A stretch of DNA of 64,000 bases, taken from Coprinus comatus (lineage: Eukaryota; Basidiomycota; Agaricomycetes; Agaricales; Agaricaceae). Position 1 is the first letter of the stretch, and each line of letters begins with the position of its first letter. The translations under genes were made by a program, and so were the position numbers. The DNA lies in contig JAWPGT010000021.1 of assembly GCA_034638255.1 (NCBI GenBank), positions 310,001 through 374,000 on the forward strand, given 5' to 3'. This document shows, one piece after another, positions 1 to 11,485 of the stretch. The notes under the pieces are model-generated. The model made no database searches. It was not told where the DNA came from and was given only the letters and a program-made list of their open reading frames with translations.

Positions 1-578
1 AATTACTCGGTTATACGTCGGGAAAACTTGAGAACCATTCAAGTATTTTCCCGGATTCCCATTTGCTATTTCTGTTTCTCGGAAGTGAGTAGAACTTTCT
101 CTCTCTAAAATTGTACCATGGTGCGCCCTTTTTGTGTAGCACATTAGTTTGAGTGGTGATGTCAGCACTGCCAACCAGTGTGTTACAGTTGCGGATAGGC
201 GGATTATACATTAGGCAACTTTCAAATTTCGGCTGATGGATTGTTTCATGACAAGTGGATGCAAGTACTGTCTTACCCTACCTGCAGTGATGAGGAGAAG
301 AAGTCGAGCTGGGTTGATGGACTGTATTGCGCATGTGATCATCACGGTGTTAAGTCAAATCGGACACACGAATCAAAACAGAATCCGATGTCGTACATCA
401 ACAACATCAATGATGGTGGTCGTCAGCACTTTCTTCTGTGAACAAACTTAGTTACTGAGATTGCATTTGGTCATTCAGTGATATGAATGTGATGGTATAA
501 ACCCCACTAGGTCTAGATTTACACACCCTCTTCGCCTTCCGTATTTTTTATCGCCTACGACGTTTATTGCGGCTTATC
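1..578. other. intergenic, nothing recognised
   Basis: No reading frame here has the codon pattern or splice signals of a gene. A 66-codon open frame on the minus strand (11-211) and two overlapping plus-strand frames near 240-450 have no recognisable product. A gene running in from the left of the window cannot be excluded. Confidence 0.5.
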
Positions 579-2410
579 ATGCAGTGGGCTGGTTTCCTAC
601 TTGGCCTGTTACTTCTGGAAGCAAGCTTTACTTTATGTTCGCAGGCGAAGGTTGTGCCTTTCATTAGTCTTGTGAGTTCGTTATCTATGAAACCATAACA
701 GTCAAAACAAGAAGCACATACTAAACCGCACTAGGGTTTTCTTTTTGACTATAATAAAGTGGGAGAGAACGTTCCAATTCCAATAACAGGTCAAACATTA
801 ATATCTGCAAAATGTGGGATACAAAAAATCTAACTTCAAGCATCTCTAGCTCAATGTGAAAGGATTAATATTAAATGGTCCCGTGGACAAGATGTTCGAG
901 GGTGTGTGTGATGAAGGCGATTTCTCATAGTTTATAATCATAAGGCTGAAATTTATCATCAGCCAAAATCCCGTCGCTCCTTACTTTCTTCATGTCTTTA
1001 CATCGTACGTGTAGTCCTTACGCGCATAAAAGATTGCTCACCTATTCTTATTACTCTTAGAGTACACACCACCCCCTTTATCATACCCGCCGGAAATGGT
1101 TTGACCTTTGTATGTTACAACGACTTTTTTGAAGATCAACCTAACGAATTGCGTATTTTGTTGAATAGGATTGGGACGTCCCATTTGCTCCAGGAACGCA
1201 AGTAAGTCGTAATCTTCATATGTCAAAATGTCCGAGTTAACCGTACGGCTTAATTAGTATCAAATATGCATGGTGCGTTCATATGCCTTCATTGGAATCT
1301 CGAAATGGTTGACAAGTGACATAGTTTTCTTCGAATGGGGTACCTGGTGGGTGTCAAGCGATGTACACGATGGTTCAAAATAGAACGGTTGCCAATCCTA
1401 TTTGTCAAAACGTTACGGCGCCACCTCAGCTTGCAATAGAAGGTCGTGTATCTACGCCAGAAGGCCCGATATCACAATACGGGTTTATCAAGCAGGTGAG
1501 TTAAATAGTTGAACTCCATCATGCATTCATTGATCGATTCGTGTTCATTTCTGCTAGTGTACAGACATCTCAATTAAACCACTAGGGGGAGAACCACCGT
1601 ATATCCTTACAGTAAGTGCAAGTTTTCCTTCTATCGAAGATCGTTGTTTGACAATCCATTTATTCGAAAGATTTCACCTCCGTTGCACCCGCCATACAAC
1701 ATCACATCCAACAACAAGGACCCTATCACTTGGACAGTCTCATTGGTAGGTGGTGTATGTCTCTATGCCCCCAAAACTTCATCCCCAATATTCTTAGTCA
1801 TGGTCATACCCGTTCTTCATGTCTCTCCGTAGCGCCGATGGGCAAATGTGGGCAAATGGACCTATGCATGCCGGGGGCTTTGATCCGGATGATAGTTGTT
1901 TATCACCAGGATCCATGTAAGCAATATCGACTCTGTTTCGAATTGACTTATACTTAAATCATGGCCTTAAGACGACGTAGTAAAGCCACGGCACTAGCAG
2001 CTGGAGCGTCAGTAGGTTCACTTGCCGCTGGTATATTTCTTGGCATTGGCAGTATATGGTTACTTGGATTCGCTCGAAGTTGGGGTAGGCGACATGGATT
2101 CCATGAATTTGACAACACGCCCGTGATTCCATTTGATGTTACAACTGGAAGGCCCCATCATCCCCTACCACATTTACCAGAACGTTCAGTAAGCCTGGGA
2201 AGGTCCCAGACACTCGATGGGACTGAGTGGAATCCCGATGCTAGGCCGGCGTATTACAGCACTCGGGAATACATTATTCACTATGATGGTGGACGATTGC
2301 GGGAAGCATCAGAGGTCATGGAATTGCCACCATTATATGAGACACAGACATCAGTGACTCGAAGTACCACTGACACGGAAAGTCGGAATAGGGAGAGTGG
2401 AAAACAGTAG
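579..2410 (+). CDS. multi-exon secreted-type single-pass membrane protein
   Basis: The first exon (579-671) begins with a clear signal peptide, MQWAGFLLGLLLLEASFTLC, and ends at a GTGAGT donor. Phase-compatible exons then join: one ending near 1003 (NPVAPYFLHVFTS), then about 1055-1093, 1163-1230 (DWDVPFAPGTQ), a short YQICM exon, about 1322-1496 (NGVPGGCQAMYTM and an NVT glycosylation site), 1558-1611 (LGGEPPYILT), 1671-1745 (PPYNITSNN), 1798-1916 (SWSYPFFMSL) and 1972-2410. The last exon carries one transmembrane helix after an RRSK stretch, then about 110 tail residues. The luminal half reads as two related lobes, each with a G-x-x-PY-hydrophobic strand motif followed by a W-x-V-x-x strand, as in agaricomycete beta-sandwich cell-surface proteins; that assignment is from memory of the style, not a match. 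Junctions downstream of about 1050 keep phase; the join between exon 1 and the next exon (860-900) is unresolved. The ATG at 1961 lies inside an intron and is not the start. Function unknown. Confidence 0.62.
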
Positions 2411-2823
2411 CCAGTTTCAAGTTGTGTAATATAATGAAGAAAAAAAAACATAGGTGCTTTAGTTTTAAGTTTGACCGAGGAACGTGAAGGTAAAAGATGA
2501 ACAATAAGCTCCATGGGCGCCCCTTTCCCCATTACTTTGTAGGGGGCGTAGTCCTACACTTCAAGGAAAGTTTCCAGGCGCACCTCCTGCTTGGACCCAT
2601 AGAATCTCATTCCATTTGAGCACTGTGGTATTGGTGGCTTAGCGGACTTACTACAGGATATTGTGTTTATCCAGGCTAGACTTCAGACAGTTGTGTCCGT
2701 GTGGATGAGGGAGGGTCGCATCATCATTGTTTCCCTGTGTTTAAGCTCGTGGGCTTTCCCCTCAGCCCAACCCACTAATTTTTCCCCTCCAAAAAATTAT
2801 ACCCCCTCCAACCAACAGCCACC

Positions 2824-3774
2824 ATGTGTGAGGTATGTATCCCCCGGGTATAATGACAGGAATTAATTATAATTTATCTCAAAGTTTTGTCAGTTGTCTC
2901 TCCCCTCCGAGGGCAACTCGGACGCTTCTGCAAACCAGATATTACGCTATCTGCTCCAAGACCTTAGGACTGGGAGTTCACCAATTGATAGACGGTCCAC
3001 TGGACATTATTACCGTTTTCCAATTGGGTCAGAAAGAAATTCGACCTCGGAGCAGTGGTACGACGGTTGGACGGGAACTAGGGACTCAAGTACCCCGCGT
3101 CCTGGAGATCGCTTGGAACAGCTTCCAAAAAGGATGGAGATGCCCACCCGAGACCTCACTGGGCTTAAACTCGCTTTCGCTCTCCATTTGGCGACCACGA
3201 GACCTAACCCCAACCATAATGCATGGGAGAAATTATGCACACAGGTGGACGGAGAGGAGCAGACACCTTCGCGGAAAACAGCCCGTGTGCCAATGACGTC
3301 GACGTGTAATAGGCGAAGGAAGGCAATTGAATCTCCCCAACCCATTAGATTTGACATGGCCCATGCCTTGCAATTATGGGAGTCAGACCTTGGGGTAAGG
3401 AATAATAACCATCTTCATCGTGGTCGTGTACTAACTGCTAACAGAAGTCTTCACCGTTTCCACAACCAGTACCACCGCCTAATACCCCGTACACACACAC
3501 CTTTCCTTCATCTCATCCAGTAACAGCCGCACCAGCAATAGGTGACCATCTCAAGGCTGGACCGACTCCTTTCGCTAGCTATTTGACTCACGGACCTCAA
3601 ATAGCTGGCACTTACAGTTGGATGTCCATTGTGATGGATGAGGACCCAGTCCTTTATGTTAATATACTGCTCGCGTTGCGTCCTGCCCAGTTTCTCAACG
3701 CCCACCAAAGAAGACTGAAACATATTATCGAAACCGGAGCCTTGCCACCTCAGGCTCCTCTTTTCTATTTTTAA
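2824..3774 (+). CDS. hypothetical proline-rich protein, 279 residues
   Basis: Three exons fit in phase: 2824-2832 (only ATG and two codons, GTATGT donor), 2894-3394 (ends at GTAAGG) and 3445-3774 (TAA stop). The start sits in an ACCATG context. The product has a polar, Arg- and Pro-rich N-terminal two thirds, a proline-rich linker (PFPQPVPPPNTPY) and a more ordered C-terminal segment (WMSIVMDEDPVLYVNILLAL) ending in PLFYF. There is no signal peptide and no transmembrane helix. I do not recognise a family. Support comes only from the splice phases and frame openness; a 9-nt first exon is unusual, so the true start could lie elsewhere. Confidence 0.42.
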
Positions 3775-4350
3775 CTATGTCCAACTTAATTATAAGTTTC
3801 TTACTGCAATAATCGTGCGCCATACATAGTACATCCTGTACCACGTTCTAGCGACTGGCTCGACTAATTTAGCTGTACGAATAGATATTGTTTAGGCTGT
3901 TAGACATTCACTAATCTATATATAAATCTTGTCATAAATTTATTTGATCGGCTTGTCCCTGACTTTCGCTTTTGTAGATGATACCAACGTACATATCCAC
4001 CGCCGTTGGAACTCAAGCATTGAAAGTAGTAGCAAGATTCACTAGTTGGATATTTAAGCTACAACTTTATTTGAGGACGTTGGCGCTAACCACTCTGGGC
4101 AGTTCATGACGTCATTGACCTATTTTCTGGGTCATGAGTCGGTTCAAGCCCAAGTTTCTCAAGGACAACAACCCTACCGGGACTATTTATTCTCTTGCGT
4201 TGCTTAGAAGGAGTTAGCAATGGGAGTTTAAGTAGCTCCCTGAAGTTCTGGCGAGTCAAGTCGCCAGGTGACGTTACAAACAGTGATGTTGCCATCAACA
4301 CATGTCGCAAAACAAGCTTAAGGCACATTCTAAACTTAAACTTCTCCACC
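3775..4350. other. intergenic, nothing recognised
   Basis: AT-rich spacer between the hypothetical gene and the first F-box pseudogene. No supported reading frame or RNA gene was seen. Confidence 0.5.
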
Positions 4351-5970
4351 ATGTGGCCATTCGCTGTCTTTTATAGGCTTCGCGATGTTATATCAGCAGT
4401 TTCTCTGCTTATAATAGCTCGTCGTTATCTTCTACAGCTTTCCCATGTTTTTTGTGTGTTGTCGTCATAGAACCCTGACAAAATACTATTCTCTGAAATG
4501 GTACCCAAAAGTAACCAAGTTTGGTGATTTACCTAGCGAGATCTAGCATGAAACCTTCACACATCTCAACTATAAGGAACTCCTCAATGTTAGAATGGTG
4601 CATTACCATTTTCTATTTCCACAGTTTATCAATTTGGTGAACAGGTCTGTCACAGAGCCTATTCGGTAATCAAGATGTGCCAATTGGGTATGATTTAGCA
4701 CAGCAGCAAAATATACCAGGAACTTCACCTGCAGAAGCACCCTTTAGCGTGTACTCTGATACTGAGCTTGAAGAATGGGTCATTCGACGCGCCCGTATCC
4801 AGAATTTATGGGAAAATCTGGAGCGTGTTCAACTACGCACAAGACTCATAGATGTGGATACGAAATTTACATCATTCAATCAAGGTCGATTGCTACCTGG
4901 AGGACGATGGATTCTTATGAAGGAAAAAGACAGGGTGTACACGATTGATCTGGAAGAAGACAAGCCTGTTCTCAGACTCCTCATTTACCCCGGAGAAGTT
5001 GACGAACAGACTGGATTGAGAGACGTTTTAGACTATTGGAAATTTTGGGAGAACCCTAAGTCACCTTCGACGATTCGGTTGGTTCTCTATCGAAGACCTT
5101 GTACGTGTTGCTCCAGCGCCCTTATCAAGGCCCTCGCTGAGCGTTAACCTTTACCAGCTTCAGCTGTGCAACACTCACGCTTCTGCATATACCAGGTGAA
5201 ATCTCAAGGTCATGGTTCTAGTGCATACTTAGTAGCAGCAGCCTCGATTACTACATTGCGATATTCGTTCTAGCATTACGTCACATTGGTTCTGAACGAT
5301 GAATATATAGTCCACGTAGGATGTGAAGACAGGTTCAGGAGTCGCAACGAACCCCCGACGATTGACCATTGTAAAACACACCCCTGGCAACGAAATTGCA
5401 AACCTCTGACTGCCTACGTTATGACTTCCGGTATTGTAAGTTGATCAATGTCCGAACAAGTGAGTGTACCAAACAGTCTAAACTTTTGTAGATATATGTG
5501 CAGATTATAAGTGAACACCTGCTCTTCGTCGGTATAAAGAACGTGGATGTCTACAGCTTGACACAGCCGTCATGTGCTAATTCAGATCCATACAATCCAT
5601 TACATCGAATTGAATCGGGTGATTGTGATGTAACCTTCAATCAGTCTGAAGTCATGACTTGTTTATCTTCAATTCGATGCATCTCACTTTAAATTGTCAA
5701 TCCCCATTCCAAGTGCAGCACATCAGCGACCTTCCCCATTCTATGATAATCTTAGAAAACTTGACCGTAGACATCTTCAATCATTCATGGGACTCGTCAA
5801 TCGAGAGGTTCTCCTTTTCTCGGCACAATATTAATTTTCCCCACACATTATGAATATTTACATCTTATGCCCTCTATTGAATTCTGTGAGGAATTGGGCT
5901 GTACTGTTATTCTTGGACATTTGCCTCGAAATTCAAAGTATCAGAAACTATTGGTTATATTAGTCTTTAT
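4351..5970 (+). pseudogene. F-box protein pseudogene, copy 1 (opposite strand to the others)
   Basis: The start MWPFAVFYRLRDVISAVSLL matches the start of the intact paralogue at 16469-18193, and homology continues to about 5965 (segments LEEWVIRRARIQNLWENLER, LLPGGRWILMKEKDRVYTID, NILFVG-like and SFSRHNINFP). It is broken by an in-frame TAG at 4468-4470, another TAG inside the F-box helix near 4545 and several frame changes. The longest surviving open piece is 4677-5147. It is the only copy on the plus strand, so the duplications were not all simple tandem copies. The parental protein is a substrate adaptor of SCF ubiquitin ligases; this copy cannot make one. Confidence 0.85.
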
Positions 5971-6720
5971 TAGAGCTATCGTGATACCGCTGATTATTTT
6001 CATGTAGCATATCTTGTTATATTGTTATTGTAAAGATACGAGACATGTACTAATGAGATTCCTTCATAACATTTAACAATACATTACTGACCAAATAATC
6101 TTATATATAGGGAACAGACTCCAGAGGAATGGACTACGGTAAACCGTAGTGAGACTCTGTAGTACATTTGAATCCCAGTCGAATACTCGTATGACTTCTC
6201 TATAGGTCTCCTTTGGGTTCCGCTGGAATTGGTAGTATTTAGTGCGAACTCTGTAATTGCCTTTCATTAGGAAAGGCGAACAGAATACATAGCTGTTAAG
6301 TTTCAACAATGCTTGTGTTGAATCAATGCTCAGTAATTATCGTTCCTACTTTGTGAATAGATTATCCATTGGCAGTTTGGATACCTATTTATTTTGAGAG
6401 TCGAGGTCATTAATATTACCTTTTCATTAAAGGTTACTCATAATCAAACCCACCTACCTTTAGGTACTGTAATCTCATATCCCGGCACAAATAATACGAA
6501 CACTGGTATAAGCAAATCACATTTCACGAGATATCAATTTACAAAAGAGGCAGACAGATGTCAGTTGAATGACAAGAACGGACAGACAGACAGGCATATC
6601 GATCGATCGGAGCACACTATTCAAAGAAAAAGAGAGAAAAAAAGAAACATTACATCATCCCAAAACGATGTTGAAATCGATAGGGGACAGATGTGCAGAC
6701 GAAAACCCGCTTTAAATCAT
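5971..6720. other. intergenic, nothing recognised
   Basis: Spacer between the F-box pseudogene and the 3' end of the inositol-phosphate synthase gene. An open frame on the plus strand (6394-6840) overlaps the last synthase exon and its intron and looks spurious. Confidence 0.55.
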
Positions 6721-8469
6721 TTACCAAAGCCTAGTCTCAAGCAACAAGTCACTGTTAGACTCCAAGCCAATGCAAGCCTTCAAGAAAGACTCGAGAGCAT
6801 TGCGTTGCCTGTTAAGACTGTTGACAACATCAGTGCCTAAAGAGAGGGGAAAAATGGAGATTAGTAATCAAAGCAATAAATTAAAACAATAAGACATACC
6901 AGGCTTGACAAGAGGAGCCTTGAGCATGTAAGACAAGAGCGACAAGACAGAGTACAAGGGAGTAAACTCCTTCTCGCCAGCCTTGCGGTATTGGACACGG
7001 GTAAGGAGTTCAGTGAGGATAGCCAAGTCCAAAATCAAAGGGGTAGCGAGCAAAGAATCCTCGCACTCGTTGAAGATGTTGATAGTAGACCTGCCACCGC
7101 AGAAGATTTCGGAGTAATACTCATCAATAGCACGCTTGGAATCACCAACAGCAGGAACGTATTTGATGACGACAATGTGATCGGGATGTTCGCCCTTGCC
7201 TTTGCTTCCAGCTTCAGGAGCCTTGTAGAGGAGACGGTTGGCATCGACCATGTCATCAACGACACTGCTCTTGCTGATCTCCTTGCTTCTGAATTGCCTT
7301 TGGGAGGACAAGTTACGGCCATCGTTGTTACCGAGATGGTTGTAGGAAGCAATGGAGAGGGGCTTGATACCAGCGTTCACAAGGAACTCGGCGAGGACAG
7401 ACTTGAGTTTGGTCTGACCAGACTTGAGATCATCGCCACCGATGAAGGATTTCTGACGCTCAGCGAGCTCAATGGCACCAGGAACGAAGGTGTTCTGGGG
7501 AGCACCATTGACGAAGGGCTCGTTCTCGAGGATGGCAGCGACGGCGAAGAGAGTAGAAGGAGAAACTTCCTCGTGTGAAGTCTTGATCGCGTTCAAGAGG
7601 TTGTCAGCGGTATCATTAACACCAGGAATGATGTCACTGAAACGCTCGGTGTTAGCAGTCCAGAAGACAACGACACGGTCAAGCTCGTTATCCTTCTTGA
7701 ACTTGCGGATGTCGGCACGGATATGATCGAGATGGGCTTGTTTGTCGTTACCGGGAATGACATTATCCGCACGGGTCTCTTGATTAGCAGCAATGAAGTC
7801 CGGGTAATAGATGGACGGGAGAGGCTTTCCGAGGAGAGCCATGTGAGGGATAACTTGACGTTGGAGGTCATAGTCTAAGACTTTGGAACGTTCCATAGCC
7901 TTGTCCATGGGGACACCAGAGATATCCCAACCGCCGAGAACAAGGTCATTGGGGTGAACCATAGGAAGGACGTCGGAGACGGGAACATGAACCTGCTTGC
8001 CATTGCCATCAGTACCGAGGCTGACGGTAGAAGCGCGAAGAAGGGATCCGATGTAGTTGGGTTGTTGGACACCCTGCTTGGTGTGCCAGACGATGTTATG
8101 GCGGTTGGCAAGAATGGTAGCGCACAAAGTAGAACCGTTGTTGCCGCCGATTCCAATAAGCATCAATCTACACGTGATATTGTCAACACGGATGAAGAAA
8201 AAATAATGTACGCGTTGTACTCACCCAGTCTTGCTGACATTCCTCTTGGTGCGGAACTGGTATTCCTCAACCTTAGGGGTAACGGTGAACTGGCCGTCGG
8301 CGACGGAGACATTAGCACCTCGGTTGACAAAAGTAGAGGTGATATGCTCGTCATCGTAGAGCGTGTTCTCGGACTGAACATTGATATAATTGGGTCTGCG
8401 AGCAGCAGTGGGATGAATGGGGAGGACACTCTCGAGTTGAGAGTTAGGGGTGTTGTATCCAGAAGACAT
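6721..8469 (-). CDS. INO1: inositol-3-phosphate synthase (myo-inositol-1-phosphate synthase)
   Basis: Converts glucose 6-phosphate to 1D-myo-inositol 3-phosphate with NAD+, the first committed step of inositol and phosphatidylinositol synthesis, in the cytosol. Three exons join in phase: 8469-8225, 8167-6900 and 6836-6721, giving 542 residues, close to the 533 of the yeast enzyme. Family motifs are all present: the Rossmann loop [11 protein letters not shown] (about residue 86), [62 protein letters not shown] and [14 protein letters not shown]. The C-terminus lies in the short last exon, starting [12 protein letters not shown]; reading through the second intron gives a false end. A TATA box lies about 245 bp upstream of the ATG. 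The gene looks complete. Yeast INO1 is inositol-repressed; I saw no clear inositol-responsive element here. Confidence 0.97.
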
Positions 8470-8711
8470 GTTTACCAGAAAAATCGATTGAAAGATAGGT
8501 TGAATTTAATGAAACGCGATACCAGCTGCTGAGTGCTTGTTGCCTCTATGAGAGTTGTGAGAAGAACAAAGCTGGTTAGAGAACATGCACAAGTTGCAAG
8601 TGACTCTGACGATGAGATGCTTTGGTCAAAGACCGAGTATAGAGTTGGAGATGAGAGTGGTAGGTAGATAAGAACTGGGTGTTCACTGGTGGTTAACAGG
8701 AACCGGAGAGG

Positions 8712-8720
8712 CTTTATATA
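8712..8720 (-). promoter_or_regulatory. TATA box of the inositol synthase gene
   Basis: TATATAAAG on the minus strand. It predicts a transcription start near 8685 and a leader of about 215 nt before the ATG at 8469. Confidence 0.6.
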
Positions 8721-8724
8721 CGCA

Positions 8725-11150
8725 AAAAGCACAGCAGGGTTGGAGGTAAGGGAAAGAAAGGCCACGAAATTTATTTCGAATTTATGCCCCATTATTATTT
8801 TTTCGAAGTCCGTATGGTACGATCAGTAAGGGTCTATCTCGCATCAATTCTGATAAGCCAATCATCCGCTTCAGAACCTGATGGCCGTCCTCCATGAGGC
8901 TGCTCAACACAACAACCACCCCAAAATTTACACCAAATCAACATAACCTGGCCAGGGCATGAGTAAGTTTTGTCAATAACTGCAAGGCGTTAGCAATCGG
9001 CAAACAGCGGATGTTAAACGTAAAGGTGAAGTTCAGCACAGGAGATTATCCAATATGGATGACGCTTGTCGGACATCCGGCGCTAACCAAAAGTATCACG
9101 CTGTTTTAACTTTCTGCATTCTCCAAGCGTACATTTTGCCTGTGGCACAGCAATTCGTAGCAGATCGCAGTACATATGTGTTCCATTGTGATGAGTAGTG
9201 CTGTACTTAGCTATGCGAGGTGACTATCTTAACCGAAAACTGTCATCTTGAATGAACCTCTCACGGAGAATTTCCCGAAAACACGGCAAGTGTACACTTA
9301 CTAAGTATAAAGATCATCTAGGAAGCAGTGGGGGTGTTAAAGTTTGAATAAATACAACTTAGTATGACTTGTATTGTATCCCCCCCTTTCTTATGATTGC
9401 GTGCTTCTGTCACATTTTCAAAGCCTTTAAAAGCACAAGAAGACGATCGTTGTCACCGAGTCGGCACGGGTAATCCGAAAAATGCGAAAAGGGCAGGGAG
9501 ACACCTGGAGACCCCTCGGTCGGATGTTTTCTTTGTTCATCATGTATCTTTTCAATACTTGTCTGATACTTATCATCGTCTATTGGAAGAATCGTCGTAA
9601 ATGTATAGCATACTCACTTGGGCGCTCACACTGGGTAACTCAAACCCTGAAAAAAATTGGTGTCAATATTATAGCAGTATTGTTCAATTGTGTAAGTTGT
9701 GGCAAGGATTTGCAACGTGCTCGGCAGTTGTGAGGGAAAAAATTATTGTGTCTTGCGCCGAGTGCCCGCGTAGCCCTGTGGGTCATCTTTACAACACTTC
9801 CCTTTCAGTAAGGGTCCTAATTGTAATTGTGGACATGTTGTTTTGGACGTATTCGAAATTGGACAAAGGCGCATGTTATATTACTTTATCATTGATTGCA
9901 GATGCCTTCGTAATCAGATTAAAATTACTTGATGTGATAAGATAAGGTAGTGTTTCCATATAACTTGTTCGCACCTGTACAATTCAGACACAACCATAAC
10001 CGCCACAGAACGCTTTTTAACTTCAAGTTTAATGTTGCCCATCCGCCAAGGATTCGGAACTCGGAACCGCAAGGAATACATTTATCTAATTTCTCCATCT
10101 CATGACGCATTTCATGAAGGTTAATCTATTCTTTTCTTTATACTTTGTAGAAGTTGACAGAAATAAATTGGAAGAAGTTCGAAGAAGTTTTTCCCATGAA
10201 AGAACAATAAAAAAACAAGAACGAACTTTACTTGTAGTACCATGATTATGATCATCTTCAACTTTCTTTGGAAGAAGGGATGATTAATGGAGATGTGAAG
10301 GTTGTGTAGTAGAAAGGATGACAAGACTTCATCAAGGCGCCACATATTAGTACTTGGTTCTTGATTATCGCCCGGATTGATGTTGAAAGCGTTCTAGATC
10401 CTTGTTCTTTTGCTGACTTACAACATTGAATGGTGTTAAGTATTACCCTCTATTGGGACATGGTAGCCTTGACATTGAACGAGTCGTTTAAGGAACTAAT
10501 CATATACTATAGAAAACCTGAATCTATGTTAGTTACGTGTTTAGTGGACGATTCCAAGATAATCACCTCGCCTAATTAGAACAGTGCCCCAAACCGAAAA
10601 CATAGCATAGGCACACCGTCTCACACCGTGCATACCCGGAGAAGTGGGGCCCTTTATTCCATTTCGGAGGTAGAATTCCATACTAGTGTCTCCTCAATTT
10701 CATGAATCACAAGCGAAATTAATTTGTTCAAGAAGTCTCAAATAGTCGATGACTCTATATAGTAATAAATAGAAGATCGTCGCTTAGTAGTAGTACCAGC
10801 ACCAGCGCCACTGAAGACTCTTTTCAGAAGACCTACTTATCAATGTGAGTTTCATTGTTGGATTGCTGACCCGGAGATAGCTGCCTACTTATCACTGGGA
10901 CCCCAGGAAGTCTCACAGGTGCTAGCAAGTGTTCTGTATTCTATAATATTGTAATAAAATGGAACGGCCCACAGATTGATTAAGTTATAGAACTAGTGTT
11001 AGTACCAGAGTCTGTCTTCCATGGTAGGCCCCATTATTATCAGTAAAGTCTGGTTTCCGTTCCGCACCTGCTAGCACTATGATATCCTGTAGTACAAAAA
11101 CCTCGTATATATGACACAAGTTTAGTTCAAGAGAGTGCAAATGTGTATAT
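8725..11150. other. 2.4-kb intergenic stretch, no gene seen
   Basis: Open frames at 9397-9945 and 9925-10345 are short, lack splice support and have no recognisable domains. The stretch holds the 5' flank of the inositol synthase gene and otherwise nothing I can name. It may be old repeat-derived DNA linked to the F-box duplications that follow. Confidence 0.5.
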
Positions 11151-11159
11151 TATCAAAAC

Positions 11160-11300
11160 GTCTTAATAACCTTCAAGAATAGACTCCAATCTTCATAATT
11201 TCCTCCTAGAACCATAATTGAAAAGATAGCAATTCGACCCATTCTTCAGAGAGTCCAATATATCCTATGTGTTTATGCGTGGTTGATCAAGTAAGTCCGA
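11160..11300 (-). pseudogene. short degenerate scrap of the F-box gene 3' end
   Basis: The stretch around 11226-11260 (AATTCGACCCATTCTTCAGA) matches, with scattered changes, the 3' coding end of the next copy at 11550-11585 (AGTTCGACCCAATTCTTCAC). It lies only a few hundred bases downstream of that copy and in the same orientation. Most of the rest is unrecognisable, so limits are approximate. Confidence 0.45.
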
Positions 11301-11485
11301 GAAACTCTTCAGAAATTTGATGGATGGTTTCAGACACGGAACAGTAGCATTTCGTGATTTAGCAGTATGGTTGAATGATAGTTTACGGGTAACTTCATTG
11401 ATATTGGGGTATACTGAGGTCTATTATGCCGGAACCTAACGAGGGAAGCTTGGCTTCCTTCATATTCTGGTAAAATGATTGATTG

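Noticed and set aside
1961..2410. Single-exon 149-residue gene starting at the ATG at 1961
   Set aside because: The ATG lies inside a phase-compatible intron (1917-1971) whose removal links the frame to an upstream multi-exon protein with a signal peptide.
6394..6840. 148-codon plus-strand frame
   Set aside because: It runs through the 3' exon and intron of the inositol synthase gene and is low-complexity and polar.
6991..7578. 195-codon open frame antisense to the inositol synthase gene
   Set aside because: It mirrors the strongly biased codons of the true gene on the other strand and has no domain of its own.
9397..9945. Overlapping frames of 67-114 codons
   Set aside because: No splice signals, motifs or consistent composition; probably chance.
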